Below, one piece after another: positions 37,201 to 46,491 of a stretch of DNA of 64,000 nucleotides. The stretch is from an uncultured Cyclobacteriaceae bacterium (lineage in GTDB: Bacteria > Bacteroidota > Bacteroidia > Cytophagales > Cyclobacteriaceae): the NCBI GenBank assembly GCA_947492745.1, contig CANLOE010000003.1:62001-126000 (forward strand). Reading direction: 5' to 3'. How positions within the stretch are numbered: the first letter of the stretch is position 1; the number at the start of each line of letters is the position of its first letter. A model generated the notes under the pieces. That model saw only the letters and a program-made list of their open reading frames with translations. It made no database searches and was not told the DNA's origin. A program made the translations under genes and the position numbers.

Positions 37201-40200
37201 GAAGAAGGACTGCTTCACACATTCAGAGAAACTATATTGGCATCAAATATAGCCCATGTCCATATCATTTGTACAGCACGGATTGCCATAGAGCAGATGT
37301 TCACCGAAGTGTATGGGTACATTCGCAGATCATTGAAAGAACTATCAGGTAGCTCTGTGCTATTGCAAGTGGGTATGCCCATCCAGCACGACAGCGATAC
37401 AATGTATACTGCTTTGGCCGGCATGCTACGGACGGCACACCTGGAAAATCCGAGGTTTATGTTTCAGCTGATAGAAATGGACCTGAAAGATAACAAACCT
37501 GAGGAAGTTGCAAAAATACTGAATAAAAGCAGTACACAGCTCTTCAACAATCACATACGCTATGAGAATGCTACGGGCTATGAGAAGCAGTGGGAGAAAC
37601 TAAGTAATAAAAGGGAGCCGTTTCCGGTAGCAAAGGCAACGTTACCATGGAAAGATGGAGGTGTATACCTGATAACGGGCGGCTTGGGTGGCCTAGGAGT
37701 TACTTTTACCAGCGAAATAGTCCGACATACCCAAAAAGCAACCATTATACTGACAGGTCGTTCGCCCTTGACCAGTTCGAAACAGTATCTACTGGATACA
37801 ATAACTATCAAAAACGCCCATGTGGAATACTATCAAGTAGATGTAAACAATGAGGGCGAAGTACGTACATTGTTTACTACGATTACAGAAAAGTATGGCA
37901 GTCTGAGCGGTATTGTGCATGGCGCAGGAGTAAAAAAAGACAATTATATACTCCATAAAGAGCAAGAGGAGTTCGTGGAAGTACTATCCCCCAAAATAGT
38001 TGGCACCTTGAATGTAGACAAATGCAGTCAGCATATGGCATTGGATTTTTTCTTGATGTTTTCCTCGATTGCAGGTGCTATTGGCAACCTCGGACAAGCA
38101 GATTACGCTACCGGAAATGCCTTTATGGACAGTTTTGCCCCATACCGCAATCGATTGGTCGATCAAGGTCAGCGTCAGGGACATACCTTATCTATCAACT
38201 GGCCATTATGGGCCGAAGGTGGAGGCATGCTAATCGATGAAGCTACGGCGGAAATATTACTGGAGGACGGGATTGTGGCATTGACACTACCCGAAGGACT
38301 TGATGCTTTTTATAGGGCCTATGCTTCCGGAGAAAGTCAGGTATTGGTGTTGAAAGGCAGACTCGACAAATTGAGTCAATTCATGGCCAGTAAAAATAAT
38401 GGTAGTGTAAAACAAGTATCGACACACCCCGAACCAACTCAAAACAATGACGAAGAACTTAGAGAGAAGACATTACAACAGCTCAAAGAGCTGTTTGGTA
38501 GTGTCGTGAAAATGCCGGCCTCGGCATTTGATGCAGAAGAACACTTTGAGCATTATGGAATAGACTCCATCATGGTTACCAAGTTGAACCATCGCTTGTC
38601 CACTATTTTCAGGGAGCTTTCCAAAACGGTGTTTTATGAATGCCTTAGTTTTCAATCACTGGCCGATTATTTGATCAAGGCCCATTATGATGAATGCATA
38701 CAATGGGTAGGGCTGGAGATGGAGCAAGGTAATGCGTCGAAAAACGTTACTGTACAGCAAGAAGGTGAACGGACACATTTCCCTGAATTGCCTTCATTTA
38801 AGTCACAAAAAGGAGGGGTACACTTCGCTAATAGCCTACATCGCCACCCTGAGACAGGCAGTAGAGAACCGATGGCTATCATAGGCATGTCGGGGCGGTA
38901 TCCCCAAGCTCGAAATCTCAATGACTATTGGGAAAACCTGAAATCAGGTAAAGATTGTATCATAGAAATACCTGAAGACCGATGGGATATAGCAGGCTTT
39001 TTCGAACCGGACCGGCAGCGTGCCGGAGACCAGGGCAAAAGCTATAGTAAATGGGGTGGCTTTATAGAAGGACATACTGAATTCGACCCATTGTTTTTTA
39101 ATATCTCACCGGGAGATACCATGAATATTGACCCCCAAGAGCGCTTGTTCATGATGGCCTGCTGGGAGGCTATGGAAGATGCCGGTTATACAAAAGAACG
39201 GCTACGAACAGCCCATAGTGGCCGCGTAGGTGTATTTGCGGGTATTACCAAAACAGGTTTTGAACTCTATGGAGCGGACGGTACCATCGATGATAATGAC
39301 TTTCGGCCCAGAACCTCCTTTGGCTCACTGGTCAATCGAGTTTCCTATTTTCTGAACTTAAATGGTCCAAGTATACCTGTGGATACCATGTGCTCCTCAT
39401 CACTTACGGCCATCCATTTGGCCTGTGAGAGCCTCTACCGTGGCGAATGCGAAATGGTCATCGCCGGAGGGGTCAACTTATACCTTCATGAGTCATCCTA
39501 TACCGGTTTGAGTGGCCTTCAGATGCTTTCCCCTAAGGGGCGTTGCAGTAGTTTTGGGGAGGGAGGCGATGGTTTCGTGCCCGGTGAAGGTGTCGGCACT
39601 GTAATTCTAAAACCTTTGTCCAAAGCTTTGGAGGATAATGATAATATTCAAGCACTGATACGAGGAACAAATACGAACCATGGAGGCAAAACCAACGGGT
39701 ATACCGTTCCTAACCCAAATGCACAAGCCGAATTGATTCGAGATACCTTGGACAGGGCAGGCGTGGACGCGCGCACGGTCAGCTATGTGGAAGCACACGG
39801 TACAGGTACATCACTGGGCGACCCTATAGAGATTACAGGGCTCAAGTTAGCCTATGAGAAAGATACCGAAGAGAAACAATACTGCGCCATTGGTTCGGTA
39901 AAGTCAAATATCGGACATCTGGAGGCTGCTGCCGGTATTGCAGGTCTGACTAAAATCGTATTGCAAATGAAGCACGGACAACTGGTGCCCAGTTTGCACG
40001 CACAATCGCTGAACGCCAATATCAATTTTGAGAAAACACCATTTAAACTACAACAGGGCATTTCTTCATGGGAAAAGCCGACCATAATTAAAGAAGGCAA
40101 AGAATGGGAGTGCCCAAGAATAGCCAGCCTTTCTTCCTTCGGAGCCGGTGGTGCCAATGCACATATCATCGTGGAAGAATACGAAAATAAGATAGCTCCG

Positions 40201-43200
40201 CAGCTCTCCGTGTCAAAAGACAACCCTGCGATAATTGTTCTATCGGCTCTGGATTACTCAGCCCTCATTCGAAAAGCAGACCAGTTAATGGATTGGATAG
40301 CTAATGAGACATTTTCCGAAACGGATCTTATGCGCATGGCCTATACACTACAGGTAGGCAGGGAAGCTATGGAGGACCGTTTGGCCATGATCGTATCCAG
40401 TAGAAATGATCTCGAACAGAAACTGCACGCCTTTATTACAGGGAAAAAGGGCGAAGAGGGGGTTTTCATAGGTAACCGTCAGAAAAGCAAGGAATTTCAG
40501 TCCTTGTTCAATACGGACACTGAGCTTATGGAGGCTTTCGACAAATGGATCCTGAAAAAGAAATACGATAAGTTATTACCACTATGGGTAAGCGGCATTT
40601 CTTTTGATTGGAAAAAGCTCTATCCGGAAACACCGCGCATGATTAGTCTACCGGCGTATCCATTTGCGAAGGAAAAGTACTGGCCGAAAGTATCGGACAG
40701 GCCGAAAAAAAATCGTAATACAGGGATACACCCACTCCTTCATAGCAATACTTCGGATTTCTTTTCTCAAAGATTTACTTCCGAGTTTTCCGGAGATGAA
40801 TTTTTTCTGGCCGGTCATGTGGTGAATGGTAAAAAGGTGCTGCCCGGGGTAGCCTACATCGAGATGGCAATTACTGCTGCAAAGCTGGCCATGGGAGAGA
40901 ATGTGGATAACCCGAACCTGTCACTGAGCAATGTCGCATGGGCACAGCCGATTGTCATGGACGATGGCAAAAAGCAGGTGAATATCGAGTTACTTCCCGA
41001 TGAGGCAGGTTTGATACACTATGAAATCTATACGGAAGATGAGGAAGGGATAAAACTAACGCATAGTAGTGGGGACCTGTTAAATGGTGATGCCCCAGAT
41101 AAAGCAGTACTGGACATCGAAGCCATCAAGAAGAGGTGTGATCACAGAATCATCGGCAAGGCGGATTGTTATCGGTTGTTCACAGCGCTGGGTATGGAGT
41201 ATGGAGAAGGGCATCAAGCAGTAGAGGCCATTTATGTAGGAGATGGAGAGGCTGTTTCGAAGCTCAGATTACCGGCTTCCTTAGGTAGGTCATTTTCGGA
41301 TTTCACACTTCACCCTAGTCTGATGGATGCTGCTTTCCAGTCCTTGTTGGGGCTAGTGGCCGAAGGACAGGCCGAGCTTTTACTGCCTTTTGCAATAGAT
41401 AGCCTCAAGATATATGGAAAATGCACGCAGGATATGTGGGCCTACATTCGCAATTGCTCGGATAGCATCGAAAAAAACGATACCCGAAAGGTCGATATCG
41501 ATCTATGCGATGCACAGGGAAGCGTATGTGTGAAAATTCAGGGCCTAACTTCCCGAGTACTCCAAACGCCTATGATGGAGGAGAATGAAGAAGGACAGGT
41601 ATTACTTTATCCTGTATGGCAGGAAAAACCCCATAATAGTACATTACAATCACAAGCTTATGCTTTCCATAAAGTCATTTTGTGCGGACTTTCACCTAGT
41701 ACCGGTGAGGAACTGGTGGCCCTAATGGAGGGGACTGATATTGTCAACTTGGCGATAAATGACACAGATAAGGATATTGAATATCAGTATTTTGCCGAAA
41801 ACGTGTTTACAGAAGTGAAAAAACTTATGGCGCGCAGATTCAATGGCAACAGCATGGTCCAAATAGTGGTGCCTGCGGATAGACCGTGGCTGAAAGGACT
41901 GTCCGGATTGATCAAAGTAGCTCATCAAGAAAACCCCGGTTTTTATAGTCAATTGATCATCGTACCCAAAGTGGAAGCGCCCATACCATTATCGGTAAAG
42001 CTGTACGATAACTGTAGTTATTTGGATAACATCCAAGTGAGCTATCAGAATACAAAGCGAGAGGTGCTATGCTGGCAAGAACTGAGTAATGATACCGAAG
42101 AGCTGGCTCCTTCGCTTTGGAAAGAAGGTCATGTCTATCTGATCACAGGAGGAGCAGGCGGCATTGGAAGACTGATCGCGAACGATATCATATCCAACTC
42201 TTCCGGGATAACCGTGGTACTGACCGGGCGTTCGGTACTCTCGGAAACAGCAACAGAGCAACTGGAAAAACAGTTGCCCAATGGGTCCGGAATCGTATAC
42301 TATCAGGCTGATGTTTCGGATAAGGGAATGGTACAGGGACTACTAAAGTATATAGAAGCAGAACATGGCCATCTGAAAGGGATAATACATGGTGCCGGAG
42401 TCATCCGCGATAATTTTATCCTGAAGAAAAATATAAGGGAATTGAATGCCGTAATGAAACCCAAGGTACGCGGTCTACATGTGCTGGACCAAGAATCCAA
42501 GCACTTGGGACTTGACTTCTTCGTGATGTTTTCCGCTGGTGCTGCCGTACTGGGAAATATAGGGCAAGCTGACTACGCTATGGGCAATGCCTTTATGGAT
42601 AGCTACGCCCAATATAGAAACGAACTGGTCGAGAAGAATCAGCGCAATGGCTACACGCTTTCGATCAACTGGCCCTTATGGAAAGAAGGCGGTATGAAAA
42701 TAGATACTTCTTTTGAGAAAGCAATAGAGCAAAATACAGGAATGAAAGCCATAAAGACGGACAAAGGCATCAATGCTTTTTACAAAAGCCTATCCACCGG
42801 AAAGACGCAGATTATCGTGTTGGAAGGTAATCTGACAAGAATAAGGAAACTGTTGCTCTATAAACAGGAGCTTGAAACACAGCGCAAAAATAGAATAGAA
42901 CAGGGTGAAACAAAGCCCGCGGCTACGCATCATCGGATGGCGGAGGACATAGAAGAGAAAACCATCGACTATATGAAAAGATTGTTCTCAAAACCGCTGA
43001 AACTCGCCGAAAACCGCATCCAGCCCGACACCGAATTTGAAAGGTATGGCATCGATTCCATCAAAATCATTAAGATGACGGGCCTCTTGGAAGAGAAGTT
43101 CGGTTCATTGCCCAAGACACTCTTCTTTGAGTACCAAAGTCTGCGAGAGCTTTCCCGTTACTTTATAGATAGGTATCACGATAAGTTAAATAGTTTGATG

Positions 43201-46200
43201 GACCTGAACGGTGATGCGGACCTACCTGAGGGAAGGGTGACGGACAATGGTACCACTAGGAGTGAAACGGAGAGGCATAGAACAAATGGCGAATTTACAA
43301 ACCGCTTTATGCCCACACCCAAAGTAAAAACAGCTATAAGTGAAAAACAGCGTACGGAAAAGGAAGATATCGCTATTATAGGGCTTTCAGGTCAATACCC
43401 GCAATCAGAGGATATCCATGAGTTTTGGAAGAACTTGGAGCAGGGCAAAGATTGTATCACGGAAATACCATCGGATAGGTGGGACCATGATGATTACTAT
43501 GCCCCCGATAAGGATGCCAAAGGGAAGATATATACCAAATGGGGCGGTTTCCTCAAAGACATCAAAGCATTTGACCCCTTGTTTTTCAATATATCCCCAA
43601 GGGATGCCAAAACGATGGATCCGCAAGAGCGTCTGTTCATGCAGTCGGCCTACGAGACCATGGAAGATGCCGGTTACACACGGACTACGCTTAGTAAAAG
43701 CGGAAACGTGGGAGTATATGTAGGGGTGATGTATGGCGACTACCAGTTGTACGGTGTGGAAGAAACGATGCGCGGCAATGCCCTGGCCATCTCCAGTAAT
43801 CCAGCATCCATCGCTAATCGTGTATCTTATTTCTGCAACTTTCATGGACCGAGTATTGCATTGGATACGATGTGCTCTTCTTCATTGACGACACTGCACC
43901 TGGCCTGTCAAAGTCTACAACTGGGAGAATGTGAAGTAGCACTGGCCGGCGGTGTCAATGCCTCCGTACACCCCAATAAATATTTACTACTGAGCCAAGG
44001 CAAATTTGCCTCCAGCAAAGGGCGTTGTGAAAGCTTTGGTGAGGGCGGTGATGGCTATGTTCCCGGAGAGGGTGTCGGTGCGGTATTGCTCAAACCATTA
44101 TCAAGGGCAATCGCTGACGGGGACCATATTTACGGTGTGGTAAAAGGTTCTGCTATCAATCATGGAGGAAAAACGAATGGGTATACCATGCCAAACCCCA
44201 AAGCGCAAGCAGCAGTCATCGAACGTGCTTTCGAAAACTCAAATGTCGATCCGCGTACCATTAGTTATATAGAAGCACATGGTACAGGGACTTCTTTGGG
44301 TGACCCTATAGAAATCGCTGGCCTACAGAAAGCCTTTGAGAAATATACGAAAGATAAGCAGTTCTGCGTCATCGGTTCATCAAAATCGAATATAGGCCAT
44401 TGTGAGAGTGCAGCGGGCATAGGTGGTATCACGAAAGTGTTATTGCAGATGCAGTATAGAAAGCTTGTTCCCTCCTTGCACTCGGACATTTTGAATCCGA
44501 ACATCAACTTCGAAGAAAGCCCATTTGTAGTACAACAAAACTTATCCGAATGGAAACGCCCGAAGTTGAATATAAAGGGGCAGGAAAAAGAATATCCTCG
44601 AATAGCCGGTATATCCTCATTTGGAGCCGGTGGGGCCAACGCTCATGTTATCATCGAAGAGTATGTGCCACCAGTGGAACAACCCACGGCTACCCCGCCC
44701 GTTACGCAAGAGCATGCCATACTATTGTCCGCAAAGAACAAAGTGAGGCTGGGAGAAAAAGTGGCTCAACTTGAAAAAGCCCTGAACAGGGACGTTTACA
44801 CCACCGAAAGCCTCTCAGCGGTGGCCTATACATTACAGATAGGTAGGGAAAGCATGGCAGAGCGATTGGGTTTTGTGGTCAGGTCAAAAGAAGAACTATT
44901 AGCTCAATTGAAACGCTACCTCCAAGGAGGAGATAGCGAAAACCTATGGAGAGGGAGCTTTGATGAAGGTGCCGGGCATGATTTGCCCTTGGACAACGGA
45001 GCAGCACTGACTACAGCGCAGTATATTGCCGATAAAGACCTAAAAAGCCTCATAAAGTATTGGGTAGGAGGACAGGATATCGATTGGGCAAAACTGTATA
45101 AAGGAACAGAACCAAAAAGGATCAGTCTACCGACTTATCCTTTTGCCAAGGACCATTACTGGATACCTGCTAAAGAAAGACCGACAAGTACTCCTGCCAT
45201 AGAGTCCTTGGACAAGCCAAAAACAAAACTTGCCTCGGCCGATGATGGGAATAGCTCATCGGAAGAGATGACTAAAGAGCTATTGGAAAAAGCATCAGGA
45301 ATACAGCAAATCCAATTGAAAGACGTGCTGGATACTTTGCCTAAAGAGGAGAAAGACCATAGAACCGGCAGTAATGGAGTGAAGCCTTTGAATACTGAGG
45401 GCGGACATCAACGCAGTCAATCGGAGCCTCTGAGAGTATCAAAAAGAAAGTCAACAACAAAAGGGACATCAAATAAGCTATCAAAATCCACAGTTCAGCA
45501 AGAATTGAAAAAAGACCTGTCCATGTTACTTCAAATGAACGAAAACGACATTGGTCCTGATACGGCATTTATAGACTTGGGACTGGACTCCATAGTAGCT
45601 ATGGAGTGGGTAAAACAAATCAATGCGCGCTATGATATTCTACTGAAAGCCACTAAAATCTATGATTATCCCAACATCAGTGAGTTATCCGTATTTATCC
45701 ATGAAGAACTACCGGCAACAGTTGCCGATAATTTAAGTACACTTCTGGAGAGTAGCTTTGATGAGTGCCTAGAGGATCAAATTGAGATACTACCTACTAC
45801 TGAAGTAGTGCCCATATCCCATCAAAGTGAGGTGGCGGTTGCTTCCGGGGCATCGGTAAGGGAAGAAGCCAAGACCAGAGTATCGAGACAGGAAGTTCAG
45901 GAGGACTTAAAACAAGGGCTGGCAGAACTCCTTCAGATAACAGGTAGTGATATCGGTCTGGACACACAGTTCATCGATCTTGGACTTGACTCGATCGTGT
46001 CGATGGAGTGGGTGAAGCAAATCAACAGCACCTACACTATTAAGATAAAGGCCACCAAAATCTATGACTATTCCAATATCCGTAAATTATCGACATACAT
46101 AGAAACACTGATGTCGACGATTGAAAAGGAAACTACCGAAAAAGTATCTTCGGGTGCGTTGGACGATATTTTGAAACTTGTGCAGAAGGGTGAACTCGAT

Positions 46201-46491
46201 GCACTGCAAGCCGAAAAGATGATGCAGGACGAGGATACCGAAGAGAAAAAATTGAGTAAAGAAGCTATTTTCAAATTGATTGCGAATGAAGTTATCCAGA
46301 TAATCCCTGAATTGGAGGGCCATGATTTCCATTCTTCCGATGAACTCAAATTATTGGGAGCTAACTCAGTTGACCGCTCAGAAATCGTATTGAATGTACT
46401 GCGCGTACTGGAGTTGAATATTCCTATAATCGAGACGTTTGGCGCACAAAACTTAGGAGAATTGACAACACTGCTTTATGAAAAATTATAA
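34222..46491 (+). CDS. PKS-B: trans-AT PKS, KS-DH0-KR-ACP / KS-DH-KR*-ACP / KS-ACP-ACP / donor ACP
   Basis: 4,089 residues. N-terminal helical segment (EIFRLLKAGNI). Module 1: KS (70-490, TACSSSL), a DH fold (about 680-955) that has lost both catalytic residues (no HxxxGxxxxP; the Asp of HPSLMDAA is Arg in HPIALRAA), KR (1140-1385), ACP Ser1449. Module 2: KS (1550-1985, TMCSSSL), DH with GHVVNGKKVLP and intact Asp (2168-2450), KR (2633-2880) in which the catalytic Ser is Ala2772, 13 residues before Tyr2785, ACP Ser2946. Module 3: KS (3047-3480), two tandem ACPs (Ser3790, Ser3924) with DSIVAMEW and DSIVSMEW, the branching Trp flag. A docking-like helix (LDDILKLVQKGELDALQAE) and a donor-type ACP (Ser4049, LGANSVDRSE) end the protein. 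Module 1 should leave a hydroxyl and module 3 a branch; module 2 is uncertain because of the Ser-to-Ala change. Confidence 0.93.
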   Translation: MNPQEIFRLLKAGNIGPDVAKKQLLSFAEKKEQSTEGNHPSEKRPNNVDIEQRHKVDTVRPKPEKDLDNRIAIIGMSGRYPDAGQLDQYWSNLEQGLNSIREIPQSRWDINAYYDPEPGKKDKTYCKSLGALDNIESFDSLFFSISPAEAELMDPQHRIFIEESYKAFEDAGYTKKTLDNANCGVYFGIMSGEYGKALHKSGFGGEDVTGDSYAIGSARIPYYLNLKGPAIPLDTACSSSLVGTHLACQALKNEEIDMALVGGVTLYLTPEIYIGMCGARMLSPEGQCKAFDNKANGFVPGEGAGSIVLKRLADAERDGDHIYGLIIGSGINQDGKSNGITAPNLGSQIALEREVYEKNNIDPGSISYVEMHGTGTKLGDPIELEALSTVFKEKTTKKRYCAIGSVKSNIGHISAAAGVAGIHKVMKAMQHQKLVPSLNFEEPNEHFDFADSPFYVNTELKDWNHTSKQPRRAAVSSFGYSGTNAHLVLEEYLPKEKAIAPPHKIEKPLLFVLSAQTDEQLLEYAEKMVGHLSSTTEMDLMDLTYTSQLGRDAMTSRLAIVASSKEDIIKKLSAFIHGKPMEGSYKGNRKKDKKKVADFKENGETDRLLEGWLKTRDYNPLGELWAYGLEVDWELGYTDTVRPKRMSLPTYPFSKEKHWKSINTKLFGSDPSAFHNVSSSQHPLLHKNVSGIGGICFDSTFSAQHPLVQENTQGPASMDQSVLYPEMAISALYEASNQNRHFYFKDLLWGKPTPTNGEEVKLKTKIFLEENHNVACEVTKVSDEKEVVCYQNRAVETEKTVPEKVDLKVLRKGFSEKTITKEALNGTGTLPPHTEKIYWDQDKVLVDVMLPPTSQEEGRHKFYLHPIALRAAIHSLKWIAQIEEDACPIPVSAERVEVFAACTSSVCLLLHYDVQDGTSGNNGHKIDIDIYNDQGDKTLQIKGLKLIIPDSTSQADEATMDVYHWKPIWKESISAEPTGVMDTTRREVLLLGQEEGLLHTFRETILASNIAHVHIICTARIAIEQMFTEVYGYIRRSLKELSGSSVLLQVGMPIQHDSDTMYTALAGMLRTAHLENPRFMFQLIEMDLKDNKPEEVAKILNKSSTQLFNNHIRYENATGYEKQWEKLSNKREPFPVAKATLPWKDGGVYLITGGLGGLGVTFTSEIVRHTQKATIILTGRSPLTSSKQYLLDTITIKNAHVEYYQVDVNNEGEVRTLFTTITEKYGSLSGIVHGAGVKKDNYILHKEQEEFVEVLSPKIVGTLNVDKCSQHMALDFFLMFSSIAGAIGNLGQADYATGNAFMDSFAPYRNRLVDQGQRQGHTLSINWPLWAEGGGMLIDEATAEILLEDGIVALTLPEGLDAFYRAYASGESQVLVLKGRLDKLSQFMASKNNGSVKQVSTHPEPTQNNDEELREKTLQQLKELFGSVVKMPASAFDAEEHFEHYGIDSIMVTKLNHRLSTIFRELSKTVFYECLSFQSLADYLIKAHYDECIQWVGLEMEQGNASKNVTVQQEGERTHFPELPSFKSQKGGVHFANSLHRHPETGSREPMAIIGMSGRYPQARNLNDYWENLKSGKDCIIEIPEDRWDIAGFFEPDRQRAGDQGKSYSKWGGFIEGHTEFDPLFFNISPGDTMNIDPQERLFMMACWEAMEDAGYTKERLRTAHSGRVGVFAGITKTGFELYGADGTIDDNDFRPRTSFGSLVNRVSYFLNLNGPSIPVDTMCSSSLTAIHLACESLYRGECEMVIAGGVNLYLHESSYTGLSGLQMLSPKGRCSSFGEGGDGFVPGEGVGTVILKPLSKALEDNDNIQALIRGTNTNHGGKTNGYTVPNPNAQAELIRDTLDRAGVDARTVSYVEAHGTGTSLGDPIEITGLKLAYEKDTEEKQYCAIGSVKSNIGHLEAAAGIAGLTKIVLQMKHGQLVPSLHAQSLNANINFEKTPFKLQQGISSWEKPTIIKEGKEWECPRIASLSSFGAGGANAHIIVEEYENKIAPQLSVSKDNPAIIVLSALDYSALIRKADQLMDWIANETFSETDLMRMAYTLQVGREAMEDRLAMIVSSRNDLEQKLHAFITGKKGEEGVFIGNRQKSKEFQSLFNTDTELMEAFDKWILKKKYDKLLPLWVSGISFDWKKLYPETPRMISLPAYPFAKEKYWPKVSDRPKKNRNTGIHPLLHSNTSDFFSQRFTSEFSGDEFFLAGHVVNGKKVLPGVAYIEMAITAAKLAMGENVDNPNLSLSNVAWAQPIVMDDGKKQVNIELLPDEAGLIHYEIYTEDEEGIKLTHSSGDLLNGDAPDKAVLDIEAIKKRCDHRIIGKADCYRLFTALGMEYGEGHQAVEAIYVGDGEAVSKLRLPASLGRSFSDFTLHPSLMDAAFQSLLGLVAEGQAELLLPFAIDSLKIYGKCTQDMWAYIRNCSDSIEKNDTRKVDIDLCDAQGSVCVKIQGLTSRVLQTPMMEENEEGQVLLYPVWQEKPHNSTLQSQAYAFHKVILCGLSPSTGEELVALMEGTDIVNLAINDTDKDIEYQYFAENVFTEVKKLMARRFNGNSMVQIVVPADRPWLKGLSGLIKVAHQENPGFYSQLIIVPKVEAPIPLSVKLYDNCSYLDNIQVSYQNTKREVLCWQELSNDTEELAPSLWKEGHVYLITGGAGGIGRLIANDIISNSSGITVVLTGRSVLSETATEQLEKQLPNGSGIVYYQADVSDKGMVQGLLKYIEAEHGHLKGIIHGAGVIRDNFILKKNIRELNAVMKPKVRGLHVLDQESKHLGLDFFVMFSAGAAVLGNIGQADYAMGNAFMDSYAQYRNELVEKNQRNGYTLSINWPLWKEGGMKIDTSFEKAIEQNTGMKAIKTDKGINAFYKSLSTGKTQIIVLEGNLTRIRKLLLYKQELETQRKNRIEQGETKPAATHHRMAEDIEEKTIDYMKRLFSKPLKLAENRIQPDTEFERYGIDSIKIIKMTGLLEEKFGSLPKTLFFEYQSLRELSRYFIDRYHDKLNSLMDLNGDADLPEGRVTDNGTTRSETERHRTNGEFTNRFMPTPKVKTAISEKQRTEKEDIAIIGLSGQYPQSEDIHEFWKNLEQGKDCITEIPSDRWDHDDYYAPDKDAKGKIYTKWGGFLKDIKAFDPLFFNISPRDAKTMDPQERLFMQSAYETMEDAGYTRTTLSKSGNVGVYVGVMYGDYQLYGVEETMRGNALAISSNPASIANRVSYFCNFHGPSIALDTMCSSSLTTLHLACQSLQLGECEVALAGGVNASVHPNKYLLLSQGKFASSKGRCESFGEGGDGYVPGEGVGAVLLKPLSRAIADGDHIYGVVKGSAINHGGKTNGYTMPNPKAQAAVIERAFENSNVDPRTISYIEAHGTGTSLGDPIEIAGLQKAFEKYTKDKQFCVIGSSKSNIGHCESAAGIGGITKVLLQMQYRKLVPSLHSDILNPNINFEESPFVVQQNLSEWKRPKLNIKGQEKEYPRIAGISSFGAGGANAHVIIEEYVPPVEQPTATPPVTQEHAILLSAKNKVRLGEKVAQLEKALNRDVYTTESLSAVAYTLQIGRESMAERLGFVVRSKEELLAQLKRYLQGGDSENLWRGSFDEGAGHDLPLDNGAALTTAQYIADKDLKSLIKYWVGGQDIDWAKLYKGTEPKRISLPTYPFAKDHYWIPAKERPTSTPAIESLDKPKTKLASADDGNSSSEEMTKELLEKASGIQQIQLKDVLDTLPKEEKDHRTGSNGVKPLNTEGGHQRSQSEPLRVSKRKSTTKGTSNKLSKSTVQQELKKDLSMLLQMNENDIGPDTAFIDLGLDSIVAMEWVKQINARYDILLKATKIYDYPNISELSVFIHEELPATVADNLSTLLESSFDECLEDQIEILPTTEVVPISHQSEVAVASGASVREEAKTRVSRQEVQEDLKQGLAELLQITGSDIGLDTQFIDLGLDSIVSMEWVKQINSTYTIKIKATKIYDYSNIRKLSTYIETLMSTIEKETTEKVSSGALDDILKLVQKGELDALQAEKMMQDEDTEEKKLSKEAIFKLIANEVIQIIPELEGHDFHSSDELKLLGANSVDRSEIVLNVLRVLELNIPIIETFGAQNLGELTTLLYEKL

